A stretch of 64,000 nt of DNA from Hyphomicrobiales bacterium (GTDB lineage: Bacteria; Pseudomonadota; Alphaproteobacteria; Rhizobiales; Beijerinckiaceae). Positions 1 through 8,782 of the stretch are shown one piece after another; the stretch's first letter is position 1, and each line of letters starts with the position of its first letter. Below the pieces are notes generated by a model, which worked only from the letters and a program-made list of their open reading frames with translations, was not told the origin of the DNA and did no database searches. A program made the translations under genes and the position numbers. The DNA lies in contig UCBZ01000004.1 of NCBI GenBank assembly GCA_900470775.1, forward strand, positions 38,057 to 102,056, read 5' to 3'.

Positions 1-58
1 CCTCGCACCACGCCGCTGGCCGCGCCATGTGCCCGGCGTGTTCGAGCTTGTCTTGTGA
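1..58 (+). CDS. Partial 3' end of a probable YraN/UPF0102 protein
   Basis: The window opens inside a reading frame (starting at base 2) that ends at a TGA at 56-58. Its last residues contain the stretch RRWPRHVPGVFE, which resembles the basic, Trp/Pro-rich C-terminus of UPF0102 (YraN) endonuclease-fold proteins. The downstream neighbour is gshB, a position often occupied next to yraN in alphaproteobacteria. Only 18 residues are visible, so this is a weak call from motif and synteny. The 86 bases between this stop and gshB hold nothing else I recognise. Confidence 0.45.
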   Translation, partial: LAPRRWPRHVPGVFELVL

Positions 59-144
59 CGCAAGGCACGCCACTTGCCGGTGCAGGCCGCGCCATCCGAT
101 AAGGACGCGGCATCAACGTCGTTCGTCTCATCGGAGCGGAAGCC

Positions 145-1104
145 ATGACTCTCACCGTCGCCATCCAGATGGACCCGATCGAGCGCTTGCGGGTCGCGGG
201 CGATACCGGCTTTGCGCTGATGCTGGAGGCGCAGGCGCGCGGGCACACGCTGTTCACCTACACGCCCGACAAGCTCTCGATGCGCGAGGGCAAGGTCACG
301 GCGCCGGTCCGGCCGGTGACGGTGCGCGACGTCGAGGGCGACCATTTCACCGCCGGCGCCGAGGAGCGGACCGATCTTTCGACGCTGGACGTAATCCTGT
401 TGCGGCAGGACCCGCCCTTCGACATGGCCTATGTCTCGACCACGCATATGCTGGAGCGCATCCACCCCAAGACGCTGGTGGTCAACGACCCCGCCCATGT
501 CCGCAACGCGCCTGAGAAGATCTTCGTCACGCATTTTCCCGAGCTGATGCCGCCGACGCTGATCACCCGCGACAAGGCCGAGATCGAGGCCTTCCGCGAC
601 GAGTTCGGCGAGATCGTGATGAAGCCGCTCTACGGCCATGGCGGCGCGACCGTCTTCAAGACGAGCAAGGACGACCCGAATTTCGGCTCGCTCTACGACC
701 TCTTCGCCAATCTCTTCCGCGAGCCCTGGGTCGTTCAGGCCTACATCAAGGAGATCTCGGAGGGAGACAAGCGCATCATCCTGATCGACGGCAAGGCGGC
801 CGGCGCGGTCAACCGCGTGCCGGCGGTCGGCGACCTGCGCGCCAACATGGTGCGCGGCGGCGCGGCCAAGCCGACCGACCTCTCGAAGCAGGAACTCGCG
901 ATCTGCGAAGCGATCGGCCCGGCCCTGCGCGAGCGCGGGCTGCTGCTCGTCGGCATCGACGTGATCCATGGCAAGCTGACCGAGATCAACGTCACCGCGC
1001 CGACCGGCGTGCGCGCCATCAAGAAGCTCGGCGGGCCCGATCTCGCCGCCCAGCTCTGGGATGTGATCGAGGCGAAGCGCTCGGCAATGGGCGGCACGCG
1101 TTAG
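145..1104 (+). CDS. gshB: Glutathione synthetase
   Basis: Cytosolic ATP-grasp ligase that joins gamma-glutamylcysteine and glycine, the second step of glutathione synthesis. The 319-aa product has the length of E. coli GshB (about 315). The N-terminal substrate domain contains RQDPPFD near residue 87. The ATP-grasp domain begins near residue 125 with [12 protein letters not shown] at about 160-171. The metal-binding acidic region [19 protein letters not shown] lies near 270-290, with Glu and Asn in EINVTAP as expected magnesium ligands. The ATG at 145 follows GGAGCGGAAG and fits the family N-terminus. It is convergent with the ThiF-type gene, 32 bp away. Confidence 0.95.
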   Translation: MTLTVAIQMDPIERLRVAGDTGFALMLEAQARGHTLFTYTPDKLSMREGKVTAPVRPVTVRDVEGDHFTAGAEERTDLSTLDVILLRQDPPFDMAYVSTTHMLERIHPKTLVVNDPAHVRNAPEKIFVTHFPELMPPTLITRDKAEIEAFRDEFGEIVMKPLYGHGGATVFKTSKDDPNFGSLYDLFANLFREPWVVQAYIKEISEGDKRIILIDGKAAGAVNRVPAVGDLRANMVRGGAAKPTDLSKQELAICEAIGPALRERGLLLVGIDVIHGKLTEINVTAPTGVRAIKKLGGPDLAAQLWDVIEAKRSAMGGTR

Positions 1105-1136
1105 CGCCGCCTGCCGATGAAACGTCGCGAAGCGTA

Positions 1137-1916
1137 TTATCGAGCGGAAGTGCCGTTCAGGCTGTTGGTCTCGTCCCAGCCATAGCGCATCGTCTCGAAG
1201 CGCATCGTCAGCCCATCGACCAGCAGGAGCTTGCCGACGAGCGGCTCGCCGAAGCCGGTGATCGCGCGGATGACCTCCAGCGCCATCAGCGAACCCATGA
1301 CGCCGGGCAAGGCACCGAGAATGCCGGCCTCGGCGCAGGTCGGCACCGTGCCCGGCGGCGGCACATCGGGGAACAGGCAGCGCCAGGTCGGGTTCGGACG
1401 GCCGTCGGCGCCGGTCTCATGCGCCCGGATCGTCGTCAGCGAGCCGTCGAAGCGGCCGAGCGCCGCCATCACGACGGGCTTGCGCTCGTGGAAGCAGGCA
1501 TCCGAGACGGCGTAGCGCGTGGCGAAATTGTCCGAGCCCTCGGCGACCACGTCATAGAAGGCGATCAGCGCGCGGGCATTGTGCGGGTCGATGCGGGTGA
1601 CATGCTCCTCGACCACGACATGCGGGTTGAGACGCTTGACGAAGGCGGCCGCCGCGACGGCCTTGCGGGCGCCGATATCGTCCGTGCCATAGATCGTCTG
1701 GCGCTGCAGGTTCGACAGCGAGACGATGTCGTCATCGACGATGCCGATATGGCCGACGCCGGCAGCAGCGAGATACTGGATCAGCGGCGCGCCCAGCCCG
1801 CCTGCCCCAACGACCAGCACCCGCGCGCGCTTGAGCTTCTGCTGGCCGGGACCGCCGATCTCCGGCAGCACCAGATGGCGCGCATAGCGTTCGACCTCGT
1901 CGTCGTTCAGGCTCAT
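1137..1916 (-). CDS. HesA/MoeB/ThiF-family adenylyltransferase (E1-like)
   Basis: E1-like enzyme that adenylates the C-terminus of a small sulfur-carrier protein such as MoaD or ThiS, feeding molybdopterin or thiamine synthesis. The 259-aa protein opens with the family sequence YARHLVLPEIGGPGQ, and the nucleotide-binding GAGGLGAP lies at residues 38-45. The C-terminal rhodanese domain of the MOCS3 type is absent. The paired CxxC zinc motifs of E. coli MoeB are also not visible: only isolated cysteines such as RCLFPD and PTCAEAG occur, so a ThiF-like role is as possible as MoeB. I chose the ATG at 1914-1916; an upstream in-frame ATG at 1952 gives 12 unconserved residues. Confidence 0.85.
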   Translation of the reverse strand: MSLNDDEVERYARHLVLPEIGGPGQQKLKRARVLVVGAGGLGAPLIQYLAAAGVGHIGIVDDDIVSLSNLQRQTIYGTDDIGARKAVAAAAFVKRLNPHVVVEEHVTRIDPHNARALIAFYDVVAEGSDNFATRYAVSDACFHERKPVVMAALGRFDGSLTTIRAHETGADGRPNPTWRCLFPDVPPPGTVPTCAEAGILGALPGVMGSLMALEVIRAITGFGEPLVGKLLLVDGLTMRFETMRYGWDETNSLNGTSAR

Positions 1917-2000
1917 CCGCGAAGGGTTAAGCCGATCCAGCGCCCGGAGCAATCATCGGACTGCGGCGCATGCGGTCGTTTTGCCCCCAGTCCTTCGCCC

Positions 2001-2022
2001 GGCTTGGCCACGCCGCCAAGCC
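2001..2022. promoter_or_regulatory. 22-bp palindrome with central CG, candidate operator
   Basis: GGCTTGGC (2001-2008) and GCCAAGCC (2015-2022) are perfect 8-bp inverted arms around a 6-bp spacer. The dyad axis falls on a CpG, which is typical of LacI-family operators. It sits 65 bp upstream of the binding-protein start in the divergent region 1917-2086, where it could control the nucleoside operon. No LacI or DeoR gene is nearby, so the operator role is inference. Confidence 0.4.
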
Positions 2023-2086
2023 ATGCCATCGTGTCGATCGAGAAGGGCTGGGTCAAAAGCCCGATATCCAACAGGGGATTGTTTCC

Positions 2087-3088
2087 ATGCGTTTGAAATC
2101 GCTCGCGCTGGCCTTGGCCGGCGTCGCTCTCTCGACCGTCGCAGCGATGGCGCAGACGGCGATCAAGCCTGCGGTCGTCTATGACAAGGGCGGCAAGTTC
2201 GACAAATCCTTCAACGAAGGCGTCTTCGTCGGGGCCGAGAAGTTCAAGGCCGAGACCGGCGTCGAGTTCCGCGACTTCGAGCCGACCAACGAGGCCCAGA
2301 TCGAGCAGGCGCTGCGCCGCTTCGCCCGCGACGGCCATTCCCCGATCATCGCGGTCGGCTTTTCGCAGGCCACCGCGCTGCAGAAGGTCGCCGCCGAGTT
2401 CCCCGACCTGAAGTTCACCATCATCGATATGGTCGTGGACCTGCCCAATGTGCAGTCGGTCGTATTCAAGGAGCATGAGGGCTCCTATCTGGTCGGGCTT
2501 CTGGCGGGCCTCGCCTCGAAAACCAACAAGGTCGGCTTCGTCGGCGGCATGGACATCCCGTTGATCCGCAAATTCGCCTGCGGCTATATCCAGGGCGTCA
2601 AGGCCGCCAAGAAGGACGCCGAGATCTTCCAGAACATGACCGGCTCCACCCCGGCCGCCTGGAACGATCCGGTCAAGGGCGGCGAACTCGCCAAGTCGCA
2701 GATCGACCGCGGTGCCGACGTGATCTACCACGCGGCCGGTGGCACCGGCATCGGCGTGCTGCGCGCGGCGGCCGACGCCGGCAAGCTCGGCATCGGCGTC
2801 GATTCCAACCAGAACGCCCTGCAGCCCGGCAAGGTGCTGACCTCGATGCTCAAGCGCGTCGACGTCGCCGCCTACACCTCCTTCAAGGCCGCCCGCGACG
2901 GCGCCTGGAAGCCGGGCATCTCGGTGCTGGGCCTGAAGGAGGACGGCGTCGGCTGGGCGCTCGACGACGCCAACAAGAGCCTGATCACGCCGGAGATGAA
3001 GGCCGCCGCCGACAAGGCCCGCGCCGACATCATCAGCGGCGCGGTCAAGGTGCACGACTACATGTCGGATTCGAAGTGCACGATCTGA
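2087..3088 (+). CDS. BMP-family nucleoside ABC transporter substrate-binding protein
   Basis: Periplasmic binding protein that captures nucleosides or bases for the ATPase and permeases encoded downstream. The 333-aa product starts at an ATG inside a longer open frame; this start gives a clean signal peptide (basic RLK, hydrophobic core, AMAQ cleavage near residue 22). The mature part begins KPAVVYDKGGKFDKSFNEG, matching the BMP/Med lipoprotein family (PnrA, BmpA). The central VKGGELAKSQIDRGADVIYHAAGGTG is also family-like. No lipobox cysteine is seen, so it should be soluble in the periplasm. The neighbouring cytidine deaminase, PNP and deo genes support a nucleoside ligand, but the exact specificity is unknown. 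Confidence 0.9.
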   Translation: MRLKSLALALAGVALSTVAAMAQTAIKPAVVYDKGGKFDKSFNEGVFVGAEKFKAETGVEFRDFEPTNEAQIEQALRRFARDGHSPIIAVGFSQATALQKVAAEFPDLKFTIIDMVVDLPNVQSVVFKEHEGSYLVGLLAGLASKTNKVGFVGGMDIPLIRKFACGYIQGVKAAKKDAEIFQNMTGSTPAAWNDPVKGGELAKSQIDRGADVIYHAAGGTGIGVLRAAADAGKLGIGVDSNQNALQPGKVLTSMLKRVDVAAYTSFKAARDGAWKPGISVLGLKEDGVGWALDDANKSLITPEMKAAADKARADIISGAVKVHDYMSDSKCTI

Positions 3089-3107
3089 GGCGGACCCTGC
3101 TCCCCTC

Positions 3108-3124
3108 CCCCTTGTGGAAAGGGG
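3108..3124 (+). repeat. Small stem-loop between binding-protein and hydrolase genes
   Basis: CCCCTT (3108-3113) pairs with AAGGGG (3119-3124) around a 5-base loop, just after the binding-protein stop. It lacks a U-tract, so it is more likely an mRNA-stabilising or attenuating hairpin than a full terminator. It resembles a decayed copy of the C/G-run repeat seen near 40 kb. Confidence 0.3.
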
Positions 3125-3146
3125 TCACCGCGGCGGCTCCAGCATC

Positions 3147-3884
3147 ATGAAGGTCACCATCCTCGGCTCCGGCGATGCCTTCGGCACAGGCGGGCGTTTC
3201 AACACCTGCCTGCATGTCGAGGCTGGAGCCGAGCGTATGCTGCTGGATTGCGGCGCCTCGAGCATGGTGGCGCTGAACCAGGCAGGGGTCGAGCGCAACG
3301 GCCTCTCGACCCTTCTCTTCACGCATTTCCATGGCGATCATTTCGGCGGGCTGCCAGCCTTTCTGCTCGATGCGCAATTCGTGTCGCGGCGGACACACCC
3401 GCTGACGATCGCCGGGCCTTCCGGCATCGAACACCGGGCCCTGCACGCCCTCGAAGCGGATTTCCCGGGCTCGTCGGCCAACCCGTGGCGTTTTCCCATC
3501 GCTTATGTCGAGGTGACGCCGGAGCAGCCGGCGAGGCTCTCCGGCATCGATGTCAGCGCCTTTCCGATGGTGCATGACGAGCGCGCCGGCCCGTGCCAGG
3601 GCTACCGGCTGTCGTTCGACGGCAAGGTTTTCGCCTTCTCCGGCGACACTGCCTGGACGGACACCCTGATCCCGCTCGCGGCCGGTGCCGATGTCCTGCT
3701 GGTCGAGTGCTACGCCTACGACATCAAGCTCGCCAACCATCTCGACTACAAGACGCTGGCGGCGCACAGGGCCGAACTCGAGACGGCACGGATCGTGCTG
3801 ACCCATATGGGCATGTCCATGCTGGCGGGCCGTGATGACCTGCCCGAGGAGCGGGTCCATGACGGCATGATAATCGAGCTATGA
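3147..3884 (+). CDS. Metallo-beta-lactamase-fold hydrolase (RNase Z/phosphodiesterase-like)
   Basis: A 245-aa zinc-dependent hydrolase. The sequence opens MKVTILGSGDAFGTGG, the entry strand-loop of the RNase Z/ElaC-like branch. The metal motif THFHGDHFGG covers residues 59-68 (His60, His62, Asp64, His65). Further candidate ligands are the His in PMVHDE near 150, the Asp in FSGDTAW near 170 and a late His in LTHMG. The ATG at 3147 was chosen because the upstream extension breaks the family N-terminus. It lies between the binding-protein gene and the ATPase gene and overlaps the latter by 4 bp (ATGA), so it is translationally coupled to the transporter. Its substrate is unknown; a phosphodiester or cyclic nucleotide would fit the operon. 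Confidence 0.8.
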   Translation: MKVTILGSGDAFGTGGRFNTCLHVEAGAERMLLDCGASSMVALNQAGVERNGLSTLLFTHFHGDHFGGLPAFLLDAQFVSRRTHPLTIAGPSGIEHRALHALEADFPGSSANPWRFPIAYVEVTPEQPARLSGIDVSAFPMVHDERAGPCQGYRLSFDGKVFAFSGDTAWTDTLIPLAAGADVLLVECYAYDIKLANHLDYKTLAAHRAELETARIVLTHMGMSMLAGRDDLPEERVHDGMIIEL

Positions 3885-5416
3885 CGGCGCAATCTGCCCC
3901 GGCCATCGAACTATCGGGCATCTCGAAGCGGTTCGGGCCGGTTCAGGCCAATCGCGATGTCTCGCTGTCTGTCGCAGCCGGCTCGATCCACGGCATCGTC
4001 GGCGAGAACGGCGCGGGCAAATCGACGCTGATGTCGATCCTCTACGGCTTCTACGAGGCTGATTCCGGCGAGGTTGCAATCGGCGGCAGACCACGCCGCA
4101 TCCGCAGCCCTGCCGACGCGATCGCGGCGGGCATCGGCATGGTCCACCAGCATTTCATGCTGGTGGAAACGCTGAGCGTCGTCGAGAACGTTGTCCTTGG
4201 AGCGGAGGGTGGCGCCTGGCTCAGCGGCGGCGTCAGCCGGGCGCGGGCTGAGCTGGCGCGGCTGGCTCAGGATTACGGCCTCGCCATCGACCCCGACGCC
4301 ATTGTCGGCGAGCTGTCCGTGGGCTTCCAGCAGCGCGTCGAAATCCTGAAGGCACTCTATCGCGGCGCGCAGATCCTGATCCTCGACGAGCCGACCGCCG
4401 TGCTGACGCCGCCCGAAGCCGACCAGCTCTTTTCCCTGCTGCGGGCGCTGAGGGACCAGGGCAAGACCGTGATCCTGATCACGCACAAGCTGCGCGAGAT
4501 CATGGAGGTGACCGACAGGGTTTCGGTGATGCGGCGCGGCGAGATGGTCGCGCATCTGGCAACATCGGAGACCTCCCCGCCCGAACTGGCCGAGGCGATG
4601 GTCGGCCGGCGCGTGCTGCTCCAGGTCGAGAAGGCGCCGCGGCCGCGCGGTGCGAAGGTGCTGGAGGCGATCGGGCTCGACCTCGTCGATGCGCGCGGTG
4701 TTGCGCTGCTGAGCGGCGTCAATCTGACGCTCCATGCCGGCGAGATCGTCGGAATCGCTGGCGTCGCCGGCAACGGCCAGAGCGAACTGATCGAGGTGCT
4801 CGCCGGCCTCAGCCATCCCTCGCGCGGCGTCGTCAGGCTCGGCGGGCAGATACTCTCGAGCGCCGACCGCAACCCGGCATGCCTGCGCAAGCTCGGAGTG
4901 ATGCACATTCCCGAGGACCGCCATCGTACCGGGCTCGTCACCGCCTTCCCGGCGGCGGAGAATTCCATCCTGGGCTATCAGGACGATCCGGCACTCGGCC
5001 CCGGCCCCTTCCTCTCGCCGTCGACGATCGCGGCACGGGCCCGCGAAACGTTCGCGGCCTATGATGTGCGCCCGCCGGACCCTGAGCTGAAGACCGCGAA
5101 GTTCTCCGGCGGCAACCAGCAGAAGATCGTGCTCGCCCGCGAAATCGAGCGGGCACCGAAGGTCCTGCTCGTCGGCCAGCCGACGCGCGGCGTCGATATC
5201 GGCGCGATCGAGTTCATCCACCGCCGGCTGATCGCTCTGCGCGATGCGGGCGTCGCGATCCTGCTCGTCTCGGTCGAACTCGAGGAGGTGATGGCGCTGT
5301 CGGATCGCATCCTGGCGATGTGCGGCGGGCGGATCACCGGCGAGCGGATGGCGGAAGCCGCCGACGAGCGCGATCTGGGGCTGCTGATGGCCGGGGTGAC
5401 GGAGGAAGCGGCTTGA
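3881..5416 (+). CDS. Nucleoside ABC transporter ATP-binding protein (two ABC domains)
   Basis: ATPase of the BMP-type nucleoside importer, on the cytoplasmic face of the membrane. The 511-aa protein carries two ABC modules, as in sugar/nucleoside (RbsA/NupA-like) ATPases. The first has Walker A GENGAGKST at about 41-49, Walker B ILILDEPTAVLTP and a degenerate signature LSVGFQQRVEI. The second has a degenerate Walker A (GVAGNGQSEL) and a good signature FSGGNQQKIVLARE. This asymmetry is usual for the family. It starts inside the hydrolase stop (ATGA) and its own TGA overlaps the TTG start of the first permease. Confidence 0.92.
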   Translation: MTAQSAPAIELSGISKRFGPVQANRDVSLSVAAGSIHGIVGENGAGKSTLMSILYGFYEADSGEVAIGGRPRRIRSPADAIAAGIGMVHQHFMLVETLSVVENVVLGAEGGAWLSGGVSRARAELARLAQDYGLAIDPDAIVGELSVGFQQRVEILKALYRGAQILILDEPTAVLTPPEADQLFSLLRALRDQGKTVILITHKLREIMEVTDRVSVMRRGEMVAHLATSETSPPELAEAMVGRRVLLQVEKAPRPRGAKVLEAIGLDLVDARGVALLSGVNLTLHAGEIVGIAGVAGNGQSELIEVLAGLSHPSRGVVRLGGQILSSADRNPACLRKLGVMHIPEDRHRTGLVTAFPAAENSILGYQDDPALGPGPFLSPSTIAARARETFAAYDVRPPDPELKTAKFSGGNQQKIVLAREIERAPKVLLVGQPTRGVDIGAIEFIHRRLIALRDAGVAILLVSVELEEVMALSDRILAMCGGRITGERMAEAADERDLGLLMAGVTEEAA

Positions 5417-6513
5417 GCGCGGCCCCGATCGACCTACCGCGCTGGGCCGATACCGCGCTCGTGCCGCTCGTCAGCGTCGCGGCGGCGCTCGTCATCGCGG
5501 GTCTGGTCGTGCTGGGCATCGGCGAAAGCCCGCTGGAGGCAACCGCGCTGTTGCTGCGCGGCGCGCTCGGTTCGGCCGAAGGCATCAGCTTCACGCTCTA
5601 CTACACCACGAACTTCATCTTCACGGGGCTTGCCGTCGCGGTCGCCTTCCATGCCGGGCTGTTCAATATCGGCGGCGAGGGACAGGCGACGATCGCGGGC
5701 ATCTTCGCGGCGCTGGCCTGCCTCTGGCTCGCGCCGCTGCCGGGCGTGCTGCTGGTGCCGCTGGCGGTGCTGGCGGCGGCGGGCGGCGGGGCGCTCTACG
5801 GGCTGATTCCCGGCTGGCTGCAGGCGACGCGCGGCAGCCATGTCGTGATCACCACGATCATGTTCAACTTCCTGGCGGCGACTCTGACCGTCTATCTCCT
5901 CGTCGAGGTGATCGGTAAACCCGGCTCGATGCAGCCGGAGACGGCGGAGTTCGCCTCGCACGCCATCCTGACGCCGATGCACAGGCTGCTCGCGCCGCTC
6001 GGCGTCAAGCTGCCGGCGACACCGCTGAACAGCGCCTTCCTGCTGGCGCTCGCCGCACTCGTCGCGGTCTGGGCCCTGATCTTCCGCTCGCGGCTGGGCT
6101 ACGCGATCCGCACCGTCGGCGCCAATCCGGGGGCTGCAGCCTATGCCGGCATCTCGCCGGCCCGCATCACCATGGTCGCGATGGCGATCTCGGGTGCGCT
6201 GGCAGGCGGGCTCGCGGTCAACGAGGTGATGGGCGTGCAGCACCGGCTGCTGCTCGATTTCACCGCCGGCTACGGCTTCGTCGGCATAGCGGTGGCGCTG
6301 ATGGGGCGCGGCCATCCGGTCGGCGTGGCGCTCGCCGCGCTGCTGTTCGGCGTGCTCTACCAGGGCGGGGCCGAACTCTCCTTCGACAAGCCCGCCATCA
6401 CCCGCGACATGGTCGTGGTGATCGGCGGCGTCATCATCCTGTTCGCCGGCGCGCTCGACGGGCTGTTCCGGCGGGTGGTGGCGAGCCTTTTGCGGATCGG
6501 GCGGGGCGACTAA
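5413..6513 (+). CDS. Nucleoside ABC transporter permease 1
   Basis: Inner-membrane permease of the BMP-type importer (BPD_transp_2 family), 366 aa with about eight to ten hydrophobic segments. Family signatures include FHAGLFNIGGEGQ after the first helices and RTVGANPGAAAYAGI in the cytoplasmic coupling region. I place the start at a TTG (5413-5415) overlapping the ATPase stop as TTGA; the next region upstream is only antisense-like, Arg-rich sequence and does not belong. The second permease follows after 2 bp, giving the usual heterodimeric pore. Confidence 0.9.
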   Translation: MSAAPIDLPRWADTALVPLVSVAAALVIAGLVVLGIGESPLEATALLLRGALGSAEGISFTLYYTTNFIFTGLAVAVAFHAGLFNIGGEGQATIAGIFAALACLWLAPLPGVLLVPLAVLAAAGGGALYGLIPGWLQATRGSHVVITTIMFNFLAATLTVYLLVEVIGKPGSMQPETAEFASHAILTPMHRLLAPLGVKLPATPLNSAFLLALAALVAVWALIFRSRLGYAIRTVGANPGAAAYAGISPARITMVAMAISGALAGGLAVNEVMGVQHRLLLDFTAGYGFVGIAVALMGRGHPVGVALAALLFGVLYQGGAELSFDKPAITRDMVVVIGGVIILFAGALDGLFRRVVASLLRIGRGD

Positions 6514-6515
6514 CG

Positions 6516-7490
6516 ATGGACTGGGTCGCAACCTTCGCCGTCATCCTCGATTCCGCCATCCGGCTGTCGGTGCCGCTGCTCTGCGCCGCGCTGGCGGGGC
6601 TCTGGTCGGAGCGGGCCGGCGTCGTCGATATCGGGCTCGAGGGCAAGATGCTGATCGCCGCCTTCGCCTCGGCCGTCATCGCGGCGCAGAGCGGCTCGGC
6701 CTGGGCCGGGCTGATCGCCGGCATGCTCGCATCGATCGCGCTTTCTTTGGTGCATGGCTTTGCCGCGATCACCTGGCGCGGCAACCAGATCGTCTCCGGC
6801 GTCGCCATCAACATGCTGGCGGCGGGGCTAACCGTGATCCTCGGCAATGCCTGGTACGGGCAGGGCGGGCGTACGCCGACGCTCGAAGGCGCAGCTCGCT
6901 TCGGCGAGGTCACGCTGCCCTTCGCCACGACGCTGCGCAGCCACATACCTGTGCTCGGGCTAATCTATGACGAGGTCGTCTCCGGCCAATCGGCGCCGGC
7001 CTACCTCGCCGTGCTGGCCCTGGTGGTGACGGCGGTGGTGCTCAAGCGGACGCGCTTCGGCCTGCGCCTGCGCGCGGTCGGCGAGAACCCTGCCGCCGTC
7101 GATACCGCCGGCATCTCGGTCGCCGGCTTGCGCTATGGTGCGGTCATCATTTGCGGGGCGCTTTGCGGGCTGGGCGGGACCTATCTCGCGGTGTCACAAT
7201 CGGCCGGCTTTCTGCCGCATATGACCGCCGGCAAGGGCTTCATCGCGCTCGCCGCCGTGATCTTCGCCAATTGGCGGCCCTGGCAGGCGCTCTGGGCCTG
7301 CCTTCTTTTCGGGGCGCTGGACGCGATCGCGATCCGTCTGCAGGGCGTCGCTCTGCCCGGAATCGGGCAGGTTCCGGTGCAGGCGATCCAGGCCCTGCCC
7401 TATCTGATGACGGTGATCCTGCTCGCCGGCTTCATCGGCAAGTCGACGCCACCCAAGGCCTCCGGCCTGCCCTATGTGAAGGAGCGCTGA
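6516..7490 (+). CDS. Nucleoside ABC transporter permease 2
   Basis: Second inner-membrane permease of the importer, 324 aa. The N-terminus has a helix followed by RLSVPLLCAALAGLWSERAG and VVDIGLEGKML, the family counterpart of the NIGGEG loop. RAVGENPAAVDTAGI is the coupling-helix signature. It is shorter than permease 1, as is usual for the pair. The ATG lies 2 bp after the first permease stop, and the deaminase gene follows 5 bp after its own stop, so it is part of one transcript. Confidence 0.9.
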   Translation: MDWVATFAVILDSAIRLSVPLLCAALAGLWSERAGVVDIGLEGKMLIAAFASAVIAAQSGSAWAGLIAGMLASIALSLVHGFAAITWRGNQIVSGVAINMLAAGLTVILGNAWYGQGGRTPTLEGAARFGEVTLPFATTLRSHIPVLGLIYDEVVSGQSAPAYLAVLALVVTAVVLKRTRFGLRLRAVGENPAAVDTAGISVAGLRYGAVIICGALCGLGGTYLAVSQSAGFLPHMTAGKGFIALAAVIFANWRPWQALWACLLFGALDAIAIRLQGVALPGIGQVPVQAIQALPYLMTVILLAGFIGKSTPPKASGLPYVKER

Positions 7491-7495
7491 GCGCC

Positions 7496-7912
7496 ATGGC
7501 GAGCCAGCCGGAGATGGATTTCGAGGCGCTGTTTGCCGTGGCAGCGCGGGTGCAGCCACTCGCCTATGCGCCCTATTCCCGCTTCAAGGTCGGCGCCGCG
7601 ATCCTAGCCGATGACGGCGCCGTCTATCCCGGCTGCAATGTCGAGAACGCCGCCTATCCTTCAGGAAGCTGCGCCGAACAGGGCGCGATCTCGGCGATGA
7701 TCGCAGGCGGCGGCCTTCGCATCGCGGCCATCGTGGTGATGGGCGAAGGCGAGATGCTGGTCACGCCCTGCGGCGCCTGCCGCCAGCGCATCCGAGAATT
7801 CGCCGACCCGAACACGCCCGTCGCAATCGCCGGGCCGGGCGGCATCCGGCAACGCTTTTCGCTGGCCGAGCTGTTGCCAGCGTCGTTCGGACCAGACAAT
7901 TTGCGCCGGTGA
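7496..7912 (+). CDS. cdd: Cytidine deaminase
   Basis: Zinc hydrolase converting cytidine and deoxycytidine to uridine and deoxyuridine in pyrimidine salvage. The 138-aa length fits the small homotetrameric class. Substrate motifs are YAPYSRFKVGAA and GCNVENAAYPSGSCAE. The catalytic Glu and first zinc Cys are in SCAEQGA, and the second zinc pair is TPCGACRQ. The start chosen is the ATG at 7496, five bases after the permease stop; a second in-frame ATG at 7514 is possible. The position right after the transporter genes implies that imported cytidine is deaminated at once. Confidence 0.93.
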   Translation: MASQPEMDFEALFAVAARVQPLAYAPYSRFKVGAAILADDGAVYPGCNVENAAYPSGSCAEQGAISAMIAGGGLRIAAIVVMGEGEMLVTPCGACRQRIREFADPNTPVAIAGPGGIRQRFSLAELLPASFGPDNLRR

Positions 7913-7967
7913 TTTGCTTTCCGGACCTCCTGCCCGGGCAGGTGATTGCGTGACCGGGGGAGACACC

Positions 7968-8780
7968 ATGGCGGCCGATCCAGTGTTCGACCAGGCGGCA
8001 TCGACCTTGATCGACCGCGGCGTGGATGGTGCGATCGAATGCGCGATCGTGCTCGGCACCGGCTTGGGTCGGATCGTCGAGGAGATGCAGGACAGGATCA
8101 CGATCCCCTTCGCCGAGATCCCGGGATTTCCGGAGGGCTCAGTCTCCGGCCATGCCAAGCAACTGAGCTACGGCAGCCTGCATGGCAAGAAGGTGCTGAT
8201 CTTCGAGGGCCGGGCGCATTACTACGAAAGCGGCAACCCAGCCGTGATGCGCGTGCCGATCGGCATGCTGGCCGCCTTCGGCTCGCCGCCCCTGATCCTG
8301 ACCAATGCCGCCGGCTCGGTGAAGCCTGAGCTGCGGCCGGGCGGGCTTGCCCTGATCACCGACCACATCAATTTGAACGGCCCTAATCCGCTTGTCGGCG
8401 ACACCGGCGACGGGCGCTTCGTGCCGATGGTCGACGCCTATGACGTCAACCTGCGCGGACGGCTGACGCGTGCCGCGGCGAGCTCGGGCGTGCATCTCGG
8501 CGAGGGCGTCTATATGTGGTTCACCGGGCCGAGCTTCGAGACTCCGGCCGAGATCAGGATGGCCAAGTTGCTGGGCGCGGATCTGGTCGGCATGTCGACG
8601 GTGCCGGAGGTGATCTTGGCGCGGCGCTTCGGCATCCGTGTCGCCGCCGTCTCGGTCATCACCAATATGGGCGCCGGCCTGCTCGGCGGCACGCCCAGCC
8701 ACAGCGAGACGCGCGACGTCGCCACGGGCGCCACAACGGGGTTGCGCCGACTTCTGCGCGCCTTCCTGTCGGAGCTCTAG
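7968..8780 (+). CDS. Purine nucleoside phosphorylase (trimeric PNP type)
   Basis: Phosphorolyses purine (deoxy)nucleosides to base plus (deoxy)ribose 1-phosphate. The 270-aa product belongs to the PNP/MTAP family: phosphate-binding GTGLGRIVEE near the N-terminus, FEGRAHYYESG, LTNAAGSVKPELRPG, and the base-pocket segment TGPSFETPAEIRM. The Asn in VITNMGAGL is the residue that favours 6-oxopurines (inosine, guanosine) over adenosine in this family. The ATG at 7968 follows GGGGGAGACACC, a good ribosome site; an earlier in-frame start adds unconserved residues. deoC begins 2 bp downstream. Confidence 0.92.
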   Translation: MAADPVFDQAASTLIDRGVDGAIECAIVLGTGLGRIVEEMQDRITIPFAEIPGFPEGSVSGHAKQLSYGSLHGKKVLIFEGRAHYYESGNPAVMRVPIGMLAAFGSPPLILTNAAGSVKPELRPGGLALITDHINLNGPNPLVGDTGDGRFVPMVDAYDVNLRGRLTRAAASSGVHLGEGVYMWFTGPSFETPAEIRMAKLLGADLVGMSTVPEVILARRFGIRVAAVSVITNMGAGLLGGTPSHSETRDVATGATTGLRRLLRAFLSEL

Positions 8781-8782
8781 GC

